From Saccharomyces uvarum (lineage: Eukaryota > Ascomycota > Saccharomycetes > Saccharomycetales > Saccharomycetaceae): a stretch of 64,000 nt of DNA. This document shows positions 1 through 10,266 of the stretch, piece after piece. Under the pieces are notes generated by a model that saw only the letters and a list, made by a program, of their open reading frames with translations, did no database searches and was not told the DNA's origin. Numbering within the stretch: position 1 is the stretch's first letter; each line of letters begins with the position of its first letter. A program made the position numbers and the translations under genes. The stretch covers positions 372,001 to 436,000 of the forward strand of contig OX365934.1 of assembly GCA_947243795.1 (NCBI GenBank). Reading direction: 5' to 3'.

Positions 1-198
1 CGGATCGGAGCCAATGTCTTGCACTACACCCGCAGTCTCACCAATGTTCGTGATCAGTTCATGCCTGTACACCAATGGGCTGCCCGCTTCTTCCACATAT
101 GAACATGTTCTGCATTCGAATAACAGTCTATTGTTCTCCTTATCTTCACGAGGGTACAACATATTGTTGCAGTCACGGCAAAATCTAAATGTAGTCAT
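1..198 (-). CDS. RPB9: RNA polymerase II subunit Rpb9 (N-terminal part, cut by window edge)
   Basis: The complement of 1-198 reads 66 codons starting [13 protein letters not shown]. This is the N-terminal zinc ribbon of Rpb9, the small Pol II subunit that affects start-site choice, proofreading and transcription-coupled repair. Cys7, Cys10, Cys29 and Cys32 form the first C-x2-C...C-x2-C zinc site. The family is about 122 residues with a second, TFIIS-like ribbon; that half lies beyond the window edge, so the gene is incomplete here and not broken. It is divergent from MNP1, with about 260 bp of shared upstream DNA. The ATG at 196-198 is the first in frame. Confidence 0.95.
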   Translation of the reverse strand, partial: MTTFRFCRDCNNMLYPREDKENNRLLFECRTCSYVEEAGSPLVYRHELITNIGETAGVVQDIGSDP

Positions 199-460
199 AG
201 CTGCCTCCCAGTTTCTTCACTTGCTCCTTCTGCTTGCCTGTCAACTCTTGCACCTGCTCATGGAACCTACTCTTGATTCCTTTGGACTCTATTCCTTAAC
301 ACTGTTCATCAAAACAAAACTTTTTCGGCTTACCCGCACCCTCTCGCAAGTCCAATAAAACAACTCAAACTAATGGCAGACAAGAACATGGCAAGGCCCA
401 GAAGGAGCAGGACAAACAGCCCGTTAGCAACAAACACGACCAGTCACACAAGTACACAGC

Positions 461-1072
461 ATGTCCCTACGTATACTAGCGAAGAGATCCTCCTCTATTT
501 GGATGAAGACACGCATTACACCAGCGTTAACCACCCCAATCACCATCACAACCCGTTTCAACTCTACAACTACAACCGCACCATTGCCTAAGGAGGACGC
601 CAAGGCAGCCGCCCCAGCCACAGAGGCCAAGTCTGTCAACCCTAAAATTTCCAAAATTGTACAGGATATCTCACAATTGACTCTTTTGGAAACCTCTAGT
701 CTGATCACCGAATTGAAGGCTGCATTGAACATCCCAGAGATGTCCATGCCTATGGGTGGATTTATGGCAGGAGGTGTTGGTGCCGGTGCTGGTAATGCAG
801 CAGGCTCAGCTGGTGAAGTAGGTGCCGGTGCCGAAGAAGAAGCCAAGCCGGAGGCCAAGACTGTGTTCACTGTGAAGTTGGATTCATTCGATGCAAAGAC
901 CAAGGCTAAAGTCATCAAGGAAGTCAAGGGTTTATTGGGTCTCTCACTGGTTGAAGCTAAGAAATTCGTCGAGGCTGCTCCAAAGGTCTTGAAAGAAAAT
1001 ATAGCCAAGGACGATGCTGAAAAGATCAAGAAAACCTTGGAAGGTTTAGGAGCTAAGGTTAGTTTGGAATGA
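461..1072 (+). CDS. MNP1: mitochondrial ribosomal protein bL12m
   Basis: 203 residues. The first 35 or so (MSLRILAKRSSSIWMKTR...) are rich in Arg, Ser and Thr and lack acids, as expected for a mitochondrial presequence. An N-terminal dimerisation segment (about 65-100) follows, then a Gly/Ala-rich hinge (about 100-125) and the conserved L7/L12 C-terminal domain (about 135-203, VFTVKLDSFDAKTKAKVIKEVK...). The protein forms the stalk of the mitochondrial large ribosomal subunit that recruits translation factors. The hinge is longer and more Gly/Ala-rich than in bacterial L12. The ATG gives the expected full length. Confidence 0.96.
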   Translation: MSLRILAKRSSSIWMKTRITPALTTPITITTRFNSTTTTAPLPKEDAKAAAPATEAKSVNPKISKIVQDISQLTLLETSSLITELKAALNIPEMSMPMGGFMAGGVGAGAGNAAGSAGEVGAGAEEEAKPEAKTVFTVKLDSFDAKTKAKVIKEVKGLLGLSLVEAKKFVEAAPKVLKENIAKDDAEKIKKTLEGLGAKVSLE

Positions 1073-1511
1073 TTTCACAACTTTGCTTTTGTATCAATCC
1101 CTCTATCATGTTAATCAAAATAGTCTCTTTCTCTTCGAGAAAAAACGAATATATACCATGTAAATATTTTTAACTCTTCATTCTTCTTCTAAGGTCCTTC
1201 CGTCCCCTTCCTTTTTATTTATACTATGCTACGTCCCCATTCCATGTATATATAGGAAGATGTTTTTTTTTTCTTTTCACATTTACTACTATTCCAAGCT
1301 CTAGTATGCAATCCATGTGGACCTAACCTCTGCATCGTATACGTCTCGTATAAACTGAGACCTCAATTTATTTGAAGCGGTCGATTTCTCTGAAATTTAT
1401 TCACTAATCATAGAAAAAAAAAGCACATCAAGGCAAAGTAAACAGAGGAGAAAAACATAGTTTTGACCTTTGTGCTTCTGACTTCGAACCTCACTACCAT
1501 CAGCTGATAGA
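1073..1511. other. MNP1-NPY1 intergenic
   Basis: AT-rich spacer between two genes on the same strand, with a poly-T run near 1263-1271. It serves as MNP1 3' end and NPY1 promoter. I see no further gene or recognisable site. Confidence 0.6.
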
Positions 1512-2666
1512 ATGTCTACCCCTGTATTCTTTTTTGGTCAGCAAGTCTTGAACCGAGTTTCCTTCTTAAGATGCTCAAAAGAATTCGTTAAGAAATCGTT
1601 AAACCATGACTCCACCATTTTCATCCCATTTATTGAGGGAGAAGCGCTCATATCACCTGAAAATGGTAATTTAGTACAGTTGTCCAACTCTACGAAGTCT
1701 TATATGAACATTCTGTCTACCGTAATCCCTGCATATACCGCTCTTTTGAACTCAACTCGGTCAAGAAGTGATGAGTCAGGTATCAATTTGACATTTTTAG
1801 GTCTGCTAGAAGACACGGATTCTACTTTTGGCTTTGAATGGTCCAACATTTCCTATAGAGGAACACCGTACTTTGGATTAGATATCCGTGTTACAGACAA
1901 CACCATATTTAAGCAAGCAGACTTCGAGTCAATCTTTTCCTTCCCGCAGATGACCAGAGATCACATCTTTAAGCAAACAAATACTGATGCCTCATTATAT
2001 GCGCAAGGAAGGATGTACCTAGATTGGCTAGCGAAGTACAAATTTTGCCCCGGTTGTGGATCTAAACTGTTTCCAGTAGATGCAGGCACCAAGCTTCAAT
2101 GTTCCAACGAAAATAAAAGCGTATACTGCAATGTGAGGGATGCCCGTGTCAATAACGTATGTTTCCCAAGAACCGATCCAACGGTTATCATAGCCATGAC
2201 CAACTCGGACTACTCTAAATGTTGTCTCGCAAGATCTAAGAAAAGATATGGTGATTTTGTGTTGTATTCCACAATTGCAGGATTTATGGAGCCTTCTGAG
2301 ACCATTGAGGAAGCCTGTGTTAGAGAAATATGGGAAGAAACAGGCATATCATGCAAAAATGTCGACATAGTCCGCTCACAGCCTTGGCCGTACCCTTGTA
2401 GCTTGATGATCGGCTGTCTGGGTATTGTCGAATTCAACTCTCAAAATGAGGTCATCAATCTAAATCATGATGATGAATTGTTGGATGCCCAGTGGTTTGA
2501 GACAACAGAAATTATTCAAGCTCTGGATGATTATACTGGTGGGATCCGTGTTCCATTCAAAAATGGTACCAATTTGCCCGGAAGCACTACCATTGCCTAC
2601 CAGTTGATCAAGCAAGTCTGCGAGAACTATAAAAGGCTCCGCACGGCCGCAGCAAGCCATTTGTAG
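1512..2666 (+). CDS. NPY1: peroxisomal NADH pyrophosphatase (Nudix hydrolase)
   Basis: 384 residues. It hydrolyses NADH to NMNH and AMP. A NudC-type zinc ribbon is seen at Cys179/Cys182 with Cys197 and a further Cys. The Nudix box runs from Gly257 to Ile279, with Glu263, Arg271, Glu272, Glu275, Glu276 and Gly278 in the required positions. The NADH-pyrophosphatase signature SQPWPYPCS follows at 289-297. The C-terminus is SHL, a type 1 peroxisomal targeting signal, in agreement with the known peroxisomal location of Npy1. Nothing about the gene looks damaged. Confidence 0.96.
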   Translation: MSTPVFFFGQQVLNRVSFLRCSKEFVKKSLNHDSTIFIPFIEGEALISPENGNLVQLSNSTKSYMNILSTVIPAYTALLNSTRSRSDESGINLTFLGLLEDTDSTFGFEWSNISYRGTPYFGLDIRVTDNTIFKQADFESIFSFPQMTRDHIFKQTNTDASLYAQGRMYLDWLAKYKFCPGCGSKLFPVDAGTKLQCSNENKSVYCNVRDARVNNVCFPRTDPTVIIAMTNSDYSKCCLARSKKRYGDFVLYSTIAGFMEPSETIEEACVREIWEETGISCKNVDIVRSQPWPYPCSLMIGCLGIVEFNSQNEVINLNHDDELLDAQWFETTEIIQALDDYTGGIRVPFKNGTNLPGSTTIAYQLIKQVCENYKRLRTAAASHL

Positions 2667-3024
2667 CCTATTATTATATAGACATTCATAGAGTGGCATA
2701 CTAGTAACATAGTTTTTTTCCTTTTGTTACCCGAATCTTCAACAGCGCTCGTCATAAAGCTTCCATTGAAATATAGAAAGTCTGATTTTAGAATACGAGC
2801 CATTCAACGACAAGTGTCACTACGAACAGAGCAAAGAAGAGCCGAAAAGCACACCGATAATTGCTAGCATCTGTGAAAGGACTTTTGAATTACTATTTGG
2901 GACTGCTTTTGAAATTCAGCATCGCGTACTTGTAGTGAATTTTATCAAAGACGGTATATATCAAAAAGAAAAATAATAATAATAGTAAACAAAGAAGAAA
3001 AGCACAGAAAAGCACTCGGCTGAA
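2667..3024. other. NPY1-SGF73 intergenic
   Basis: AT-rich spacer between genes on the same strand. It ends in an A-rich leader just before the SGF73 ATG. No RNA gene, repeat or clear regulatory site was seen. Confidence 0.6.
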
Positions 3025-3484
3025 ATGAGTTCGAAGGATGCACAGATTAAAGAGATAAAACCAAAGATAATAAATGAATATTCTTTGTCCCAGGAAAATG
3101 GTTCCTCTCACGATTCGTGGAAAAGTTTAATATCGTCAGCGAAGGACACTCCCTTACAATATAATCATATGAACCGCGAAACTTTGAAAAAATACTTCAA
3201 CCCGAATGCCCAGCTTATTGAAAATTCTTTAGATGCACCAATTCAATTTAGAGTGTGTGAGAAATGTGGGAAACCATTAGCTTTGACAGCAATTGTGGAC
3301 CACTTGGAAAACCACTGTACCGGAATTTCTGGAAAGAGTAACATGAAAGGAGAGAATACAGACCTTAGAGATGAAAGCACCAATGAGACTATACGAAATG
3401 AAGCAGAATCTACTGGGGTGAATAACAACGATGATGACGATGATGATGATGATGACGATGATGACGACGACGATAACGATGACG

Positions 3485-3550
<66 letters not shown>

Positions 3551-5097
3551 ACGACGATGACAACCCCAACAGTCTTAATACTAACGGTAGCAACTATAAG
3601 AAAGGTGACTCTTCTTTCAACCCCTTAAAGAGATCAACATCTATGGACTCAGCTAACACGCCTGGCACAGATACGAAGAGATCTAAAACAGGAACTCCTC
3701 AGGCCTCCGGCTCTTCTACCAAAAAACAGAAGAAGGTCAAACAAAGAAATCCAACTGAAAAGCACTTGATTGACTTTAACAAGCAATGTGGTGTAGATTT
3801 ACCCGAAGGTGGCTATTGTGCGCGTTCTTTGACATGTAAATCACATTCGATGGGTGCTAAGAGAGCTGTTCCTGGTCGTATCAAACCTTATGATGTCTTG
3901 CTGGCCGATTATCATAGAGAACATCAAACAAAAATTGGTGCAGCAGCTGAGAAGCGTGCCAAGCAGCAAGAACTACAAAAATTACAGAAGCAAATACAGA
4001 AAGAACAGAAGAAGCACACGCAACAGCAGAAGCAAGGTCAGAGGTCGAAACAAAGAAACGTTAATGGTGGAAAGTTTGCTAAAACTGGTAACAAAAATTC
4101 GTCTCACAACAGTAATAGCAGCAATGAAGTAGGTCATATCAACCTGACCCCTGAAGAAGAGACCACCCAGGTACTAAATGGTGTATCCCGATCTTTCCCA
4201 TTGCCATTAGAGTCGACAGTAGTGTCTTCAGTCCGATACAGAACTAAGTACTTTAGAATGAGAGAGATGTTTGCCTCTTCCTTTTCTGTGAAGCCGGGAT
4301 ATACCTCCCCAGGATATGGTGCCATTCATTCTCGTGTTGGATGTTTGGATTTGGACAGAACAACAGATTACAAATTTCGTGTTAGAACGCCTCAACCGTT
4401 GAACCAGATATCGAACCAAAATCTCAATCCGAAACAAATTCAAAGATTACAACAGCAGAGAGCCCTACAGGCGCAACTTCTTTCTCAACAACAACAGCAG
4501 CAGCAGCTAGCTCAGACTCAGGCCCAGGTCAATACTCAGTCGCAAAACCAAGGTATGGCAATGGGGTCCAATCAATTTTCGAATGGGGCAGGAAATTCGC
4601 CATTTAATGCGAATATGGTTAACAAACAATTTCAGCACCAAGTTCAGCAACAGCACCAAGTTCAACAACAGCAGCAACAACAGCATCAAGTTCAGCAACA
4701 ACAGCACCAGAAGCTTCAGGATACAGGGCTGACACCACAAGAGATCCAATCCCAACAACAAAAACTACGACAACAGCAACTACAACAACAAAAGTTTGAA
4801 GCAGCCGCCTCATATCTGGCCAATGCTACCAAGCTAATGCAAGAATCGAATCAAGATAGCTACTTACCCAATAATAATAATAACAATAATAATAGTAACA
4901 ACAATCTAATGATGATGAAAACATCAATGGGTTCACCTAGTACTAGCGTAAACGGTATGCAGTCTCCCTCTGGTATGAACAACACTAATACTTCTGGGCA
5001 AGGCGTCTCCACTGGTATCAACGGCTCTAATAATAGCGGTAGAATTGAAGTAGGCATTGGAAACTCCATAAATTCCTATAATGGCAGAGTAAATTGA
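3025..5097 (+). CDS. SGF73: SAGA deubiquitinase-module subunit (ataxin-7 homologue)
   Basis: 690 residues. Sgf73 tethers the Ubp8/Sgf11/Sus1 deubiquitinase module to SAGA. The N-terminal zinc finger uses Cys78, Cys81, His93 and Cys98. The SCA7 domain follows at about 240-310 ([21 protein letters not shown]). The C-terminal third is rich in Gln and Asn. Between finger and SCA7 domain lies an acidic tract at residues 136-178: 15 Asp, one Asn, then 27 Asp, coded by mixed GAT and GAC. From memory the S. cerevisiae tract is shorter and interrupted by Asn. The antisense reading of this tract is a poly-Ser ORF and is not a gene. Confidence 0.95.
3430..3558 (+). repeat. GAY trinucleotide tract coding poly-Asp in SGF73
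   Basis: 43 codons of GAT/GAC with a single AAC. The two codons are interspersed, so the tract is not one pure microsatellite. This points to selection on the acidic protein or to age since expansion. Confidence 0.9.
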
Positions 5098-5263
5098 TCA
5101 ATAAACTATGTTCTTTAGTTTTTTTACAATGTATGTATTAAGTTATCATTGATACAAGTAGTATGTGTATAGACATATGGATATACTTTGGATATCAGCA
5201 TCATATTTTTTCTTTCTATTTTCACACAATTCTTGTCATAATTATACATTATTTATCTAAGCA

Positions 5264-6778
5264 TTACACTTCTTCATAAAGGTATGACAAAGCAAATATA
5301 AACCCCCAGTAAACACCCCATAAGTAGCTTTTAAAGTACAGCACCATGGTGGCAGCCATAACTACGAAAGGCCATGGGTCATTGGGGAGGACTCTTATAA
5401 ATGTCATGTGCAAGAAGAAATTAAAGAGCGAAACTCCAAGCATTTCCCAAGGGTAGTACTTCTTTTCCTTCCATATGACTTTATCAAAGTTTTCTTCAAA
5501 TGACTGGGTCATTGCTTCTCTGGAAAAGTATTTTTTAACTCTCAATGGACCATTCCTCTTGAAGTCCACCTTATCATTTTTCAAAACCTGCCTGCTTTCG
5601 TCAATGGCAGTGGCCCATTGAATTGGAACAGCAGGCCTTAGCCACCCCGTGGCATTTGTTTCATTTCTTCCAACGGAATATGGTTCGATAGTCTCCAATG
5701 GACCGCCATTGTTTACAGCCAGTACTGGCTTCCCCAATTTCATTGCTTCTAACGGAACTATACCAAAATGTTCATATGCAGGTGTATACAGTAACATGTC
5801 CGTCCTTTCCAACAATAACTCCTTCAAGGATGATGAAATGGAGGTCAAAAATATGATTTTAGTATGGCTGGCCTTGAATGATTCTAAATCAGAAGCGCGC
5901 TTTATTTCTTGGTAATACACGGTTGTGTGAGATAACTCATATTCGTCGGCCAAACCGTGCAGTTCCTTAAGGTATCCCACATTTTCTGCGACTCTTTCAT
6001 CGTAGCCACCGCAAATAACCAATTTAACATTTTCATTACTTTGGTCTTTAGATAGTGCAAAGGCCTTTATAGCCAACGCAATATCCTTTTTCTTTTCAAA
6101 ACGGTTTATGCTCAAATAAAATCTATCACCTTCATTTAGTATTGTCTTGATGAATATCTTATCAATATCTTTAATTTCCATGGGTGATAATTCTACACAT
6201 GGGTAAATGACGTCTGGGTCATTGGACAGAAATTTGAACGTTTTGTAATAAGTGTTCTTTGTGAAATTCGAATTCACGACGACAGTATCCGCAGCACTTA
6301 TTGAAAACTGTTCTATTAGGTCAAATGGTAGTCTATATAATTTCTTCAATAACCCAGTTCTTTGAGCCAATAATTGATCAGGGAAATGGCAATAAAACAT
6401 CAAAGTGGCAGAACTAAAGATATGCAAAAGTGGGATGCATGTCGATAATTGATCAATTATGAATAGTTGGAAGGCATTCACTTTTTTGTTCAAAATTAAG
6501 TGCATGACTAAATAAAGTTGTCTAATTGTCGCGAAAACAATAAAGAAACGGCCTAAAAAGTGTGTTGGTAAGAAATCGCCATAAACTTCGACTTTCAATT
6601 GACCGCTTTTGATTTCTTCAAAACAATGCGATTTGTCACAATGGCTGGTGTAGATGGTGACATTATGACCTTGTTGTTGTAAACCCAACGCGGCATCGAC
6701 AACCAACCTTTCTGCACCGCCGATACCTAGATCCGGGTGAATAAAGGCTATCTTGATCTTTCTATCGTTACCACTCAT
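5264..6778 (-). CDS. ALG2: alpha-1,3/1,6-mannosyltransferase of dolichol-oligosaccharide synthesis
   Basis: 504 residues, GT4 family. Alg2 adds the second and third mannoses to the dolichol-linked oligosaccharide on the cytosolic face of the ER. The N-terminal GT-B motif GIGGAERLVVDAA (about 18-30) and the nucleotide-sugar-binding motif EHFGIVPLEAMKLGKPVLA (about 335-353) are clear. The C-terminus has hydrophobic segments (LFNFFLHMTFIRVLP and PFVVMAATMVLYF) that would anchor it to the ER membrane. It is convergent with SGF73. ALG13, which acts two steps earlier in the same pathway, is also in this window but not adjacent. Confidence 0.96.
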   Translation of the reverse strand: MSGNDRKIKIAFIHPDLGIGGAERLVVDAALGLQQQGHNVTIYTSHCDKSHCFEEIKSGQLKVEVYGDFLPTHFLGRFFIVFATIRQLYLVMHLILNKKVNAFQLFIIDQLSTCIPLLHIFSSATLMFYCHFPDQLLAQRTGLLKKLYRLPFDLIEQFSISAADTVVVNSNFTKNTYYKTFKFLSNDPDVIYPCVELSPMEIKDIDKIFIKTILNEGDRFYLSINRFEKKKDIALAIKAFALSKDQSNENVKLVICGGYDERVAENVGYLKELHGLADEYELSHTTVYYQEIKRASDLESFKASHTKIIFLTSISSSLKELLLERTDMLLYTPAYEHFGIVPLEAMKLGKPVLAVNNGGPLETIEPYSVGRNETNATGWLRPAVPIQWATAIDESRQVLKNDKVDFKRNGPLRVKKYFSREAMTQSFEENFDKVIWKEKKYYPWEMLGVSLFNFFLHMTFIRVLPNDPWPFVVMAATMVLYFKSYLWGVYWGFIFALSYLYEEV

Positions 6779-7030
6779 CCTGCTTATTGATTTTGATTAT
6801 GTAGTCTAAGTTCCGCAGCCAAAGCACCCTTGTTTGGTACAAAAGTGGCTTATTTAAGCTATAAATAATACAAACTTTTTTTTGTTCGCGCACTCCACTC
6901 TGTTCAATATATATTTCTTGACGAAAAGAGAGCAAAAATACAAGCATTTAATTTAATATATATTACTTTATCTATGGCTGTGGTTGCCTTTATATATGTC
7001 ATGATGATATTTACAAGTATAGACGTTTTC

Positions 7031-8728
7031 TTATGATAACCTTTGGTGTTTCTTGATAATTTTGGGAAGGGCCTTGGCCCAAGATTTTGTCCTGTTGTCG
7101 ATCAGCATAAATACACGACCACCTTGTTTCATTCGGGCAGTTCTGCCCACTCTATGAATCAAATCGATGGATGTTTTCGGCACGTCGTAGAGAACAACGT
7201 TCCGTACGCCTTTGAAGTTGAGGCCTCTAGCCATCAGGTCTGTAGCTACAAGCACATGCAGGGACTTCTTTTTGGGTATGATGGCATCTGAATTTGCCTT
7301 TTTCAGTTCGCCAATGACGATGTTGGAATCAGGAATTTCCAGTCTCTTTAAGGGAGCCTCTGAAGAAGGCTCTTGGGACGCTAATTGCGAGATTGGTCTT
7401 GGTGAAGACAAAAAGGGCATGATTTTTTCAGATCTTTCTTCAGTTGTATCATCACCAGTGAGACCAACGGCGTTGTGTCCGAACTTGCTATTTAAGACAT
7501 CGAGGATTTCAGGGACGTCCTTCTTCTCATTGACAAAGATAACACATCTTTTTTCGAACCCTGGTTCAGTGTCATCGTTGGAAATAGCGTAGAGAGTTTG
7601 CGCCAACGCCTTAATCTTGGAGCCCTTGAAGGGGCTCAGTGCGGAGTTTATAACTTTAAAATCCAGACCGAATGGCAATTTATGCAACCTAGGTGTCATG
7701 ATGGGGACCACCGTGGGGAAAAGTCTTTGCATTGTCTTGTTGAACTCTTGAGGAATGGTAGCGGAGCAGAAGATAAGATGATTGATGTTGGGGATTTTCT
7801 TTATGGCGGAATGTGTTTCTTCAAGCCAGGATCTATCCAAAAGGGTGTCCGCTTCGTCTAGCACCACGAACCCCACCTTGGACAGGATTTTGTCCGGCCT
7901 AGTGATCATTCTGATGTTGAACAGGTTCAATAGTTTTGCCGGAGTGGTGACGAGAATGTCTATTCTGTTTTTGATGTGCTCGAGTAGGTCGCGGTACGAG
8001 GTGGCCTTATCCCATTTGAAGGAGTTGAGCCCCAATGAAGAGTTCGTCTTGGAGACGGTTTCGTATACCTGATCCACTAACTCGTGCGTGGGCACTAGTA
8101 CAATGGACCTAATCAAAGCTTTGTCCTTGAGTGTTTCCCACAGGTCTGGGGTTTCCAATTCCTGCCTCTTCAGATAGTCTATCAGAGGTATCAAGTAGGC
8201 CATGGTCTTGCCTGAGCCCGTCTCTGCGGCGATGGCGTGCAGTTGTAATTTGGGACTCATTAAAGTCTTGGAGATTTTCTTGATGGCCACCGCTTGGATG
8301 GGACTCGGTATGATGTTCTCGCTGGTGTTTTTGTTGTTGTCCTGGATCTTCAACGACTCCTTAGAAATGATTTCTTTCATGGCATCCCTAACAGATGGCA
8401 ATATGAGTAATTGGTCGAAATTTGATATTTTCTGAATGAGTTTACCGGTGGTATTCACGTCGACGTCGACGTCTTTTTTCAACCCGCCATACTGGCCGAA
8501 GTTAAAGACTTGTTCAGTCTGGGCCTTGGCCTTGGCCTTGGTATCGCTCTTCCTGCCATTTCTATTCTGTTTTCTGTTCTTGTTACCATTGCTTGCGGGC
8601 ACTGAAGGCTGTGGGGAGAACTTCTTGTGCTTTGTTCTGGGACCCCCAGCATAAGAGCGCAACCCTATCCTGAACACAACGGGACTGATACATCGTGGCA
8701 ACGCCGCTAAACTAAATACAAGTGCCAT
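7031..8728 (-). CDS. MRH4: mitochondrial DEAD-box RNA helicase of large-subunit assembly
   Basis: 565 residues from the ATG at 8726-8728. The frame is open for 12 more codons to an ATG at 8762-8764, but the downstream start gives MALVFSLAALPRCISPVVFRIGLRSYAGG. From memory this equals the S. cerevisiae N-terminus in length and has a presequence-like Arg-containing character. Helicase motifs are seen in order: AETGSGKT (I), DEAD (II), SAT (III) and HRVGRTAR (VI). Mrh4 helps build the mitochondrial 54S subunit around 21S rRNA. The gene is divergent from PUS2, another mitochondrial RNA enzyme. Confidence 0.93.
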   Translation of the reverse strand: MALVFSLAALPRCISPVVFRIGLRSYAGGPRTKHKKFSPQPSVPASNGNKNRKQNRNGRKSDTKAKAKAQTEQVFNFGQYGGLKKDVDVDVNTTGKLIQKISNFDQLLILPSVRDAMKEIISKESLKIQDNNKNTSENIIPSPIQAVAIKKISKTLMSPKLQLHAIAAETGSGKTMAYLIPLIDYLKRQELETPDLWETLKDKALIRSIVLVPTHELVDQVYETVSKTNSSLGLNSFKWDKATSYRDLLEHIKNRIDILVTTPAKLLNLFNIRMITRPDKILSKVGFVVLDEADTLLDRSWLEETHSAIKKIPNINHLIFCSATIPQEFNKTMQRLFPTVVPIMTPRLHKLPFGLDFKVINSALSPFKGSKIKALAQTLYAISNDDTEPGFEKRCVIFVNEKKDVPEILDVLNSKFGHNAVGLTGDDTTEERSEKIMPFLSSPRPISQLASQEPSSEAPLKRLEIPDSNIVIGELKKANSDAIIPKKKSLHVLVATDLMARGLNFKGVRNVVLYDVPKTSIDLIHRVGRTARMKQGGRVFMLIDNRTKSWAKALPKIIKKHQRLS

Positions 8729-8943
8729 TGGGCTTATCAGCGTTGTTTCGAACTGGGAAGCCACTGGAAGCCATTGTCAACCACCGCCCAGGTATATTAT
8801 TATAGTTGAAATACAAGACCTCGTAGCAAGCGATATGAATATCTGCCCATATAAAGTCAAGCAAAGGTTGCACTGCACACACAGGGCTTTCACTCACAGA
8901 AAACGCTAGTACTGGGGAAAGACAAACGGGCGAAACAAGAAAA

Positions 8944-10266
8944 ATGAAAAACTTCGCAGTAAGGGCATGCACCATTTTGCCGCCGAGGTTCGTGCCGCCG
9001 AGAATAGCGAGATACTCGTACGTATGAGACCCGCATCGATGTAAGCAACACAAATTTTACTAACAACACCCCCACAGCACTAGCACCAGCACCAGCGAAG
9101 AGAGTGCGCCCACGCCGGCGCTCAAGAGGAGGCCCAGCAAGCACAAGGTCGCTATGCTTATTGGCTACCGCGGCGGCGGGTACTACGGTATGCAGTACAA
9201 CCCCCCGCACAAGACCATCGAGGGCGAGATACTAGCCAAGCTGTTCGACGTGGGCGCCATTTCCGAGCACAACTCGTCGTCGCCGAAGAAAAACTCGTTC
9301 ATGGCCGCGGCAAGGACGGACAAGGGCGTGCACGCCGTGGCGAACCTGTTGTCGCTGAAGATCTCACTGCAAGAAGACACGGTTGCGAGACTGAACGCGG
9401 CACTACCGCCCGAGATCCGCGTGTGGGGTATCCAGCCGACCAATAAGAACTTCAACGCCCGCTCGGCATGCGACTCCCGCTGGTACGAATACCTTGTCCC
9501 GGACTTTATGCTCGTGGGGCCTCCGCAGGGCTCTGCCTTGCACCAAAACGTGGGGGGGTGGTACTGCGACGACGGTTCGCAGGACGTGTGGGATGCATTC
9601 AGGGGGCAAGTGCGAGACAGGTTCAGTGCGGATGAGCTGTGCCGTTTGCAGGACACAGCGCAGCGACCAGACGAGGACGACCCTTTGACGCGCGACTACG
9701 TGGGGCTCTTGAGCACCGCCCTCGGCGGCTACCGCCCGCCGAGGGCGAAGCTGCACGCGCTCGAGGCCGCGATGCAGCAGTTCGTGGGCACGCACAACTT
9801 CCACAACTTCACCACGGGCAAGCTTGCCGCAGACCCGAGCGCCAAGCGCTACATCAAGGAAGTCGTGGTGACGCCGGCCGCACCGCAGTGGACAAGCGTG
9901 CGGATCCACGGCCAATCGTTCATGCTGCACCAGATCCGACGGATGGTGGCACTTGCGGCACTGGTCGTTCGCTGTCAGTTGCCGCCCAGCATCGTGCGCG
10001 ACCATCTCGCCGCCGCGACAAGGAAACACATCCCGAGGGCGCCCGCTGCAGGCCTGCTGCTGGAGGGGCCCGTGTTCGCGCAGTACAACTCCAAGCTACG
10101 CCGGCTGCTGTACCGGGAAATCCGCCCGAACAGCGAGGCCGTCGAGCACATGCGCCGTTTCCGGGAATGCCAGATCTACACCGCGGTAGCGCGCGAAGAA
10201 ACGCAGCGTCACGTGTTCTGCCACTTTGTACGACACACCAACCGCCTGGCCGCGCCGCTAATCTAG
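8944..10266 (+). CDS. PUS2: mitochondrial tRNA pseudouridine synthase Pus2, proposed spliced form: join(8944..9017, 9078..10266)
   Basis: Pus2 makes pseudouridine 27/28 in mitochondrial tRNAs. The uninterrupted ORF starts at 9154 (370 residues), but that Met falls inside the first beta-strand of the TruA/Pus1 fold. Upstream in-frame codons read KRRPSKHKVAMLIGYRGGGYYG, as in Pus1, with no ATG. A candidate intron solves this: donor GTACGT at 9018, branch TACTAAC at 9058-9064, acceptor ending CACAG at 9077, 60 nt. Exon 1 (8944-9017) codes MKNFAVRACTILPPRF..., with four Arg, one Lys and no acids. Its phase 2 end joins the phase 1 nucleotide of exon 2 to give Ser. The product is 420 residues, with the catalytic RTDKGVHA Asp at 106. 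The body is strikingly GC-rich. The splice model is inferred; the enzyme identity is firm. Confidence 0.85.
9018..9077 (+). other. candidate PUS2 intron
   Basis: 60 nt: GTACGT donor, exact TACTAAC branch box (branch A at 9063) and CACAG acceptor 14 nt beyond it. GTACGT is a donor variant used by several yeast ribosomal protein genes. The donor-to-branch distance of 45 nt is short but like that of small yeast introns such as those of HOP2. Reading straight through meets TGA at 9025-9027, so the exon 1 frame makes sense only if spliced. Confidence 0.78.

Noticed and set aside
424-1029. 201-codon minus-strand ORF over MNP1
   Set aside because: Exact antisense shadow of MNP1; it matches the position of a dubious S. 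cerevisiae ORF and has Ala/Pro/Ser composition imposed by the sense codons.
3243-3593. 116-codon minus-strand ORF with long poly-Ser
   Set aside because: Antisense reading of the SGF73 GAT/GAC tract; low complexity explains the openness.
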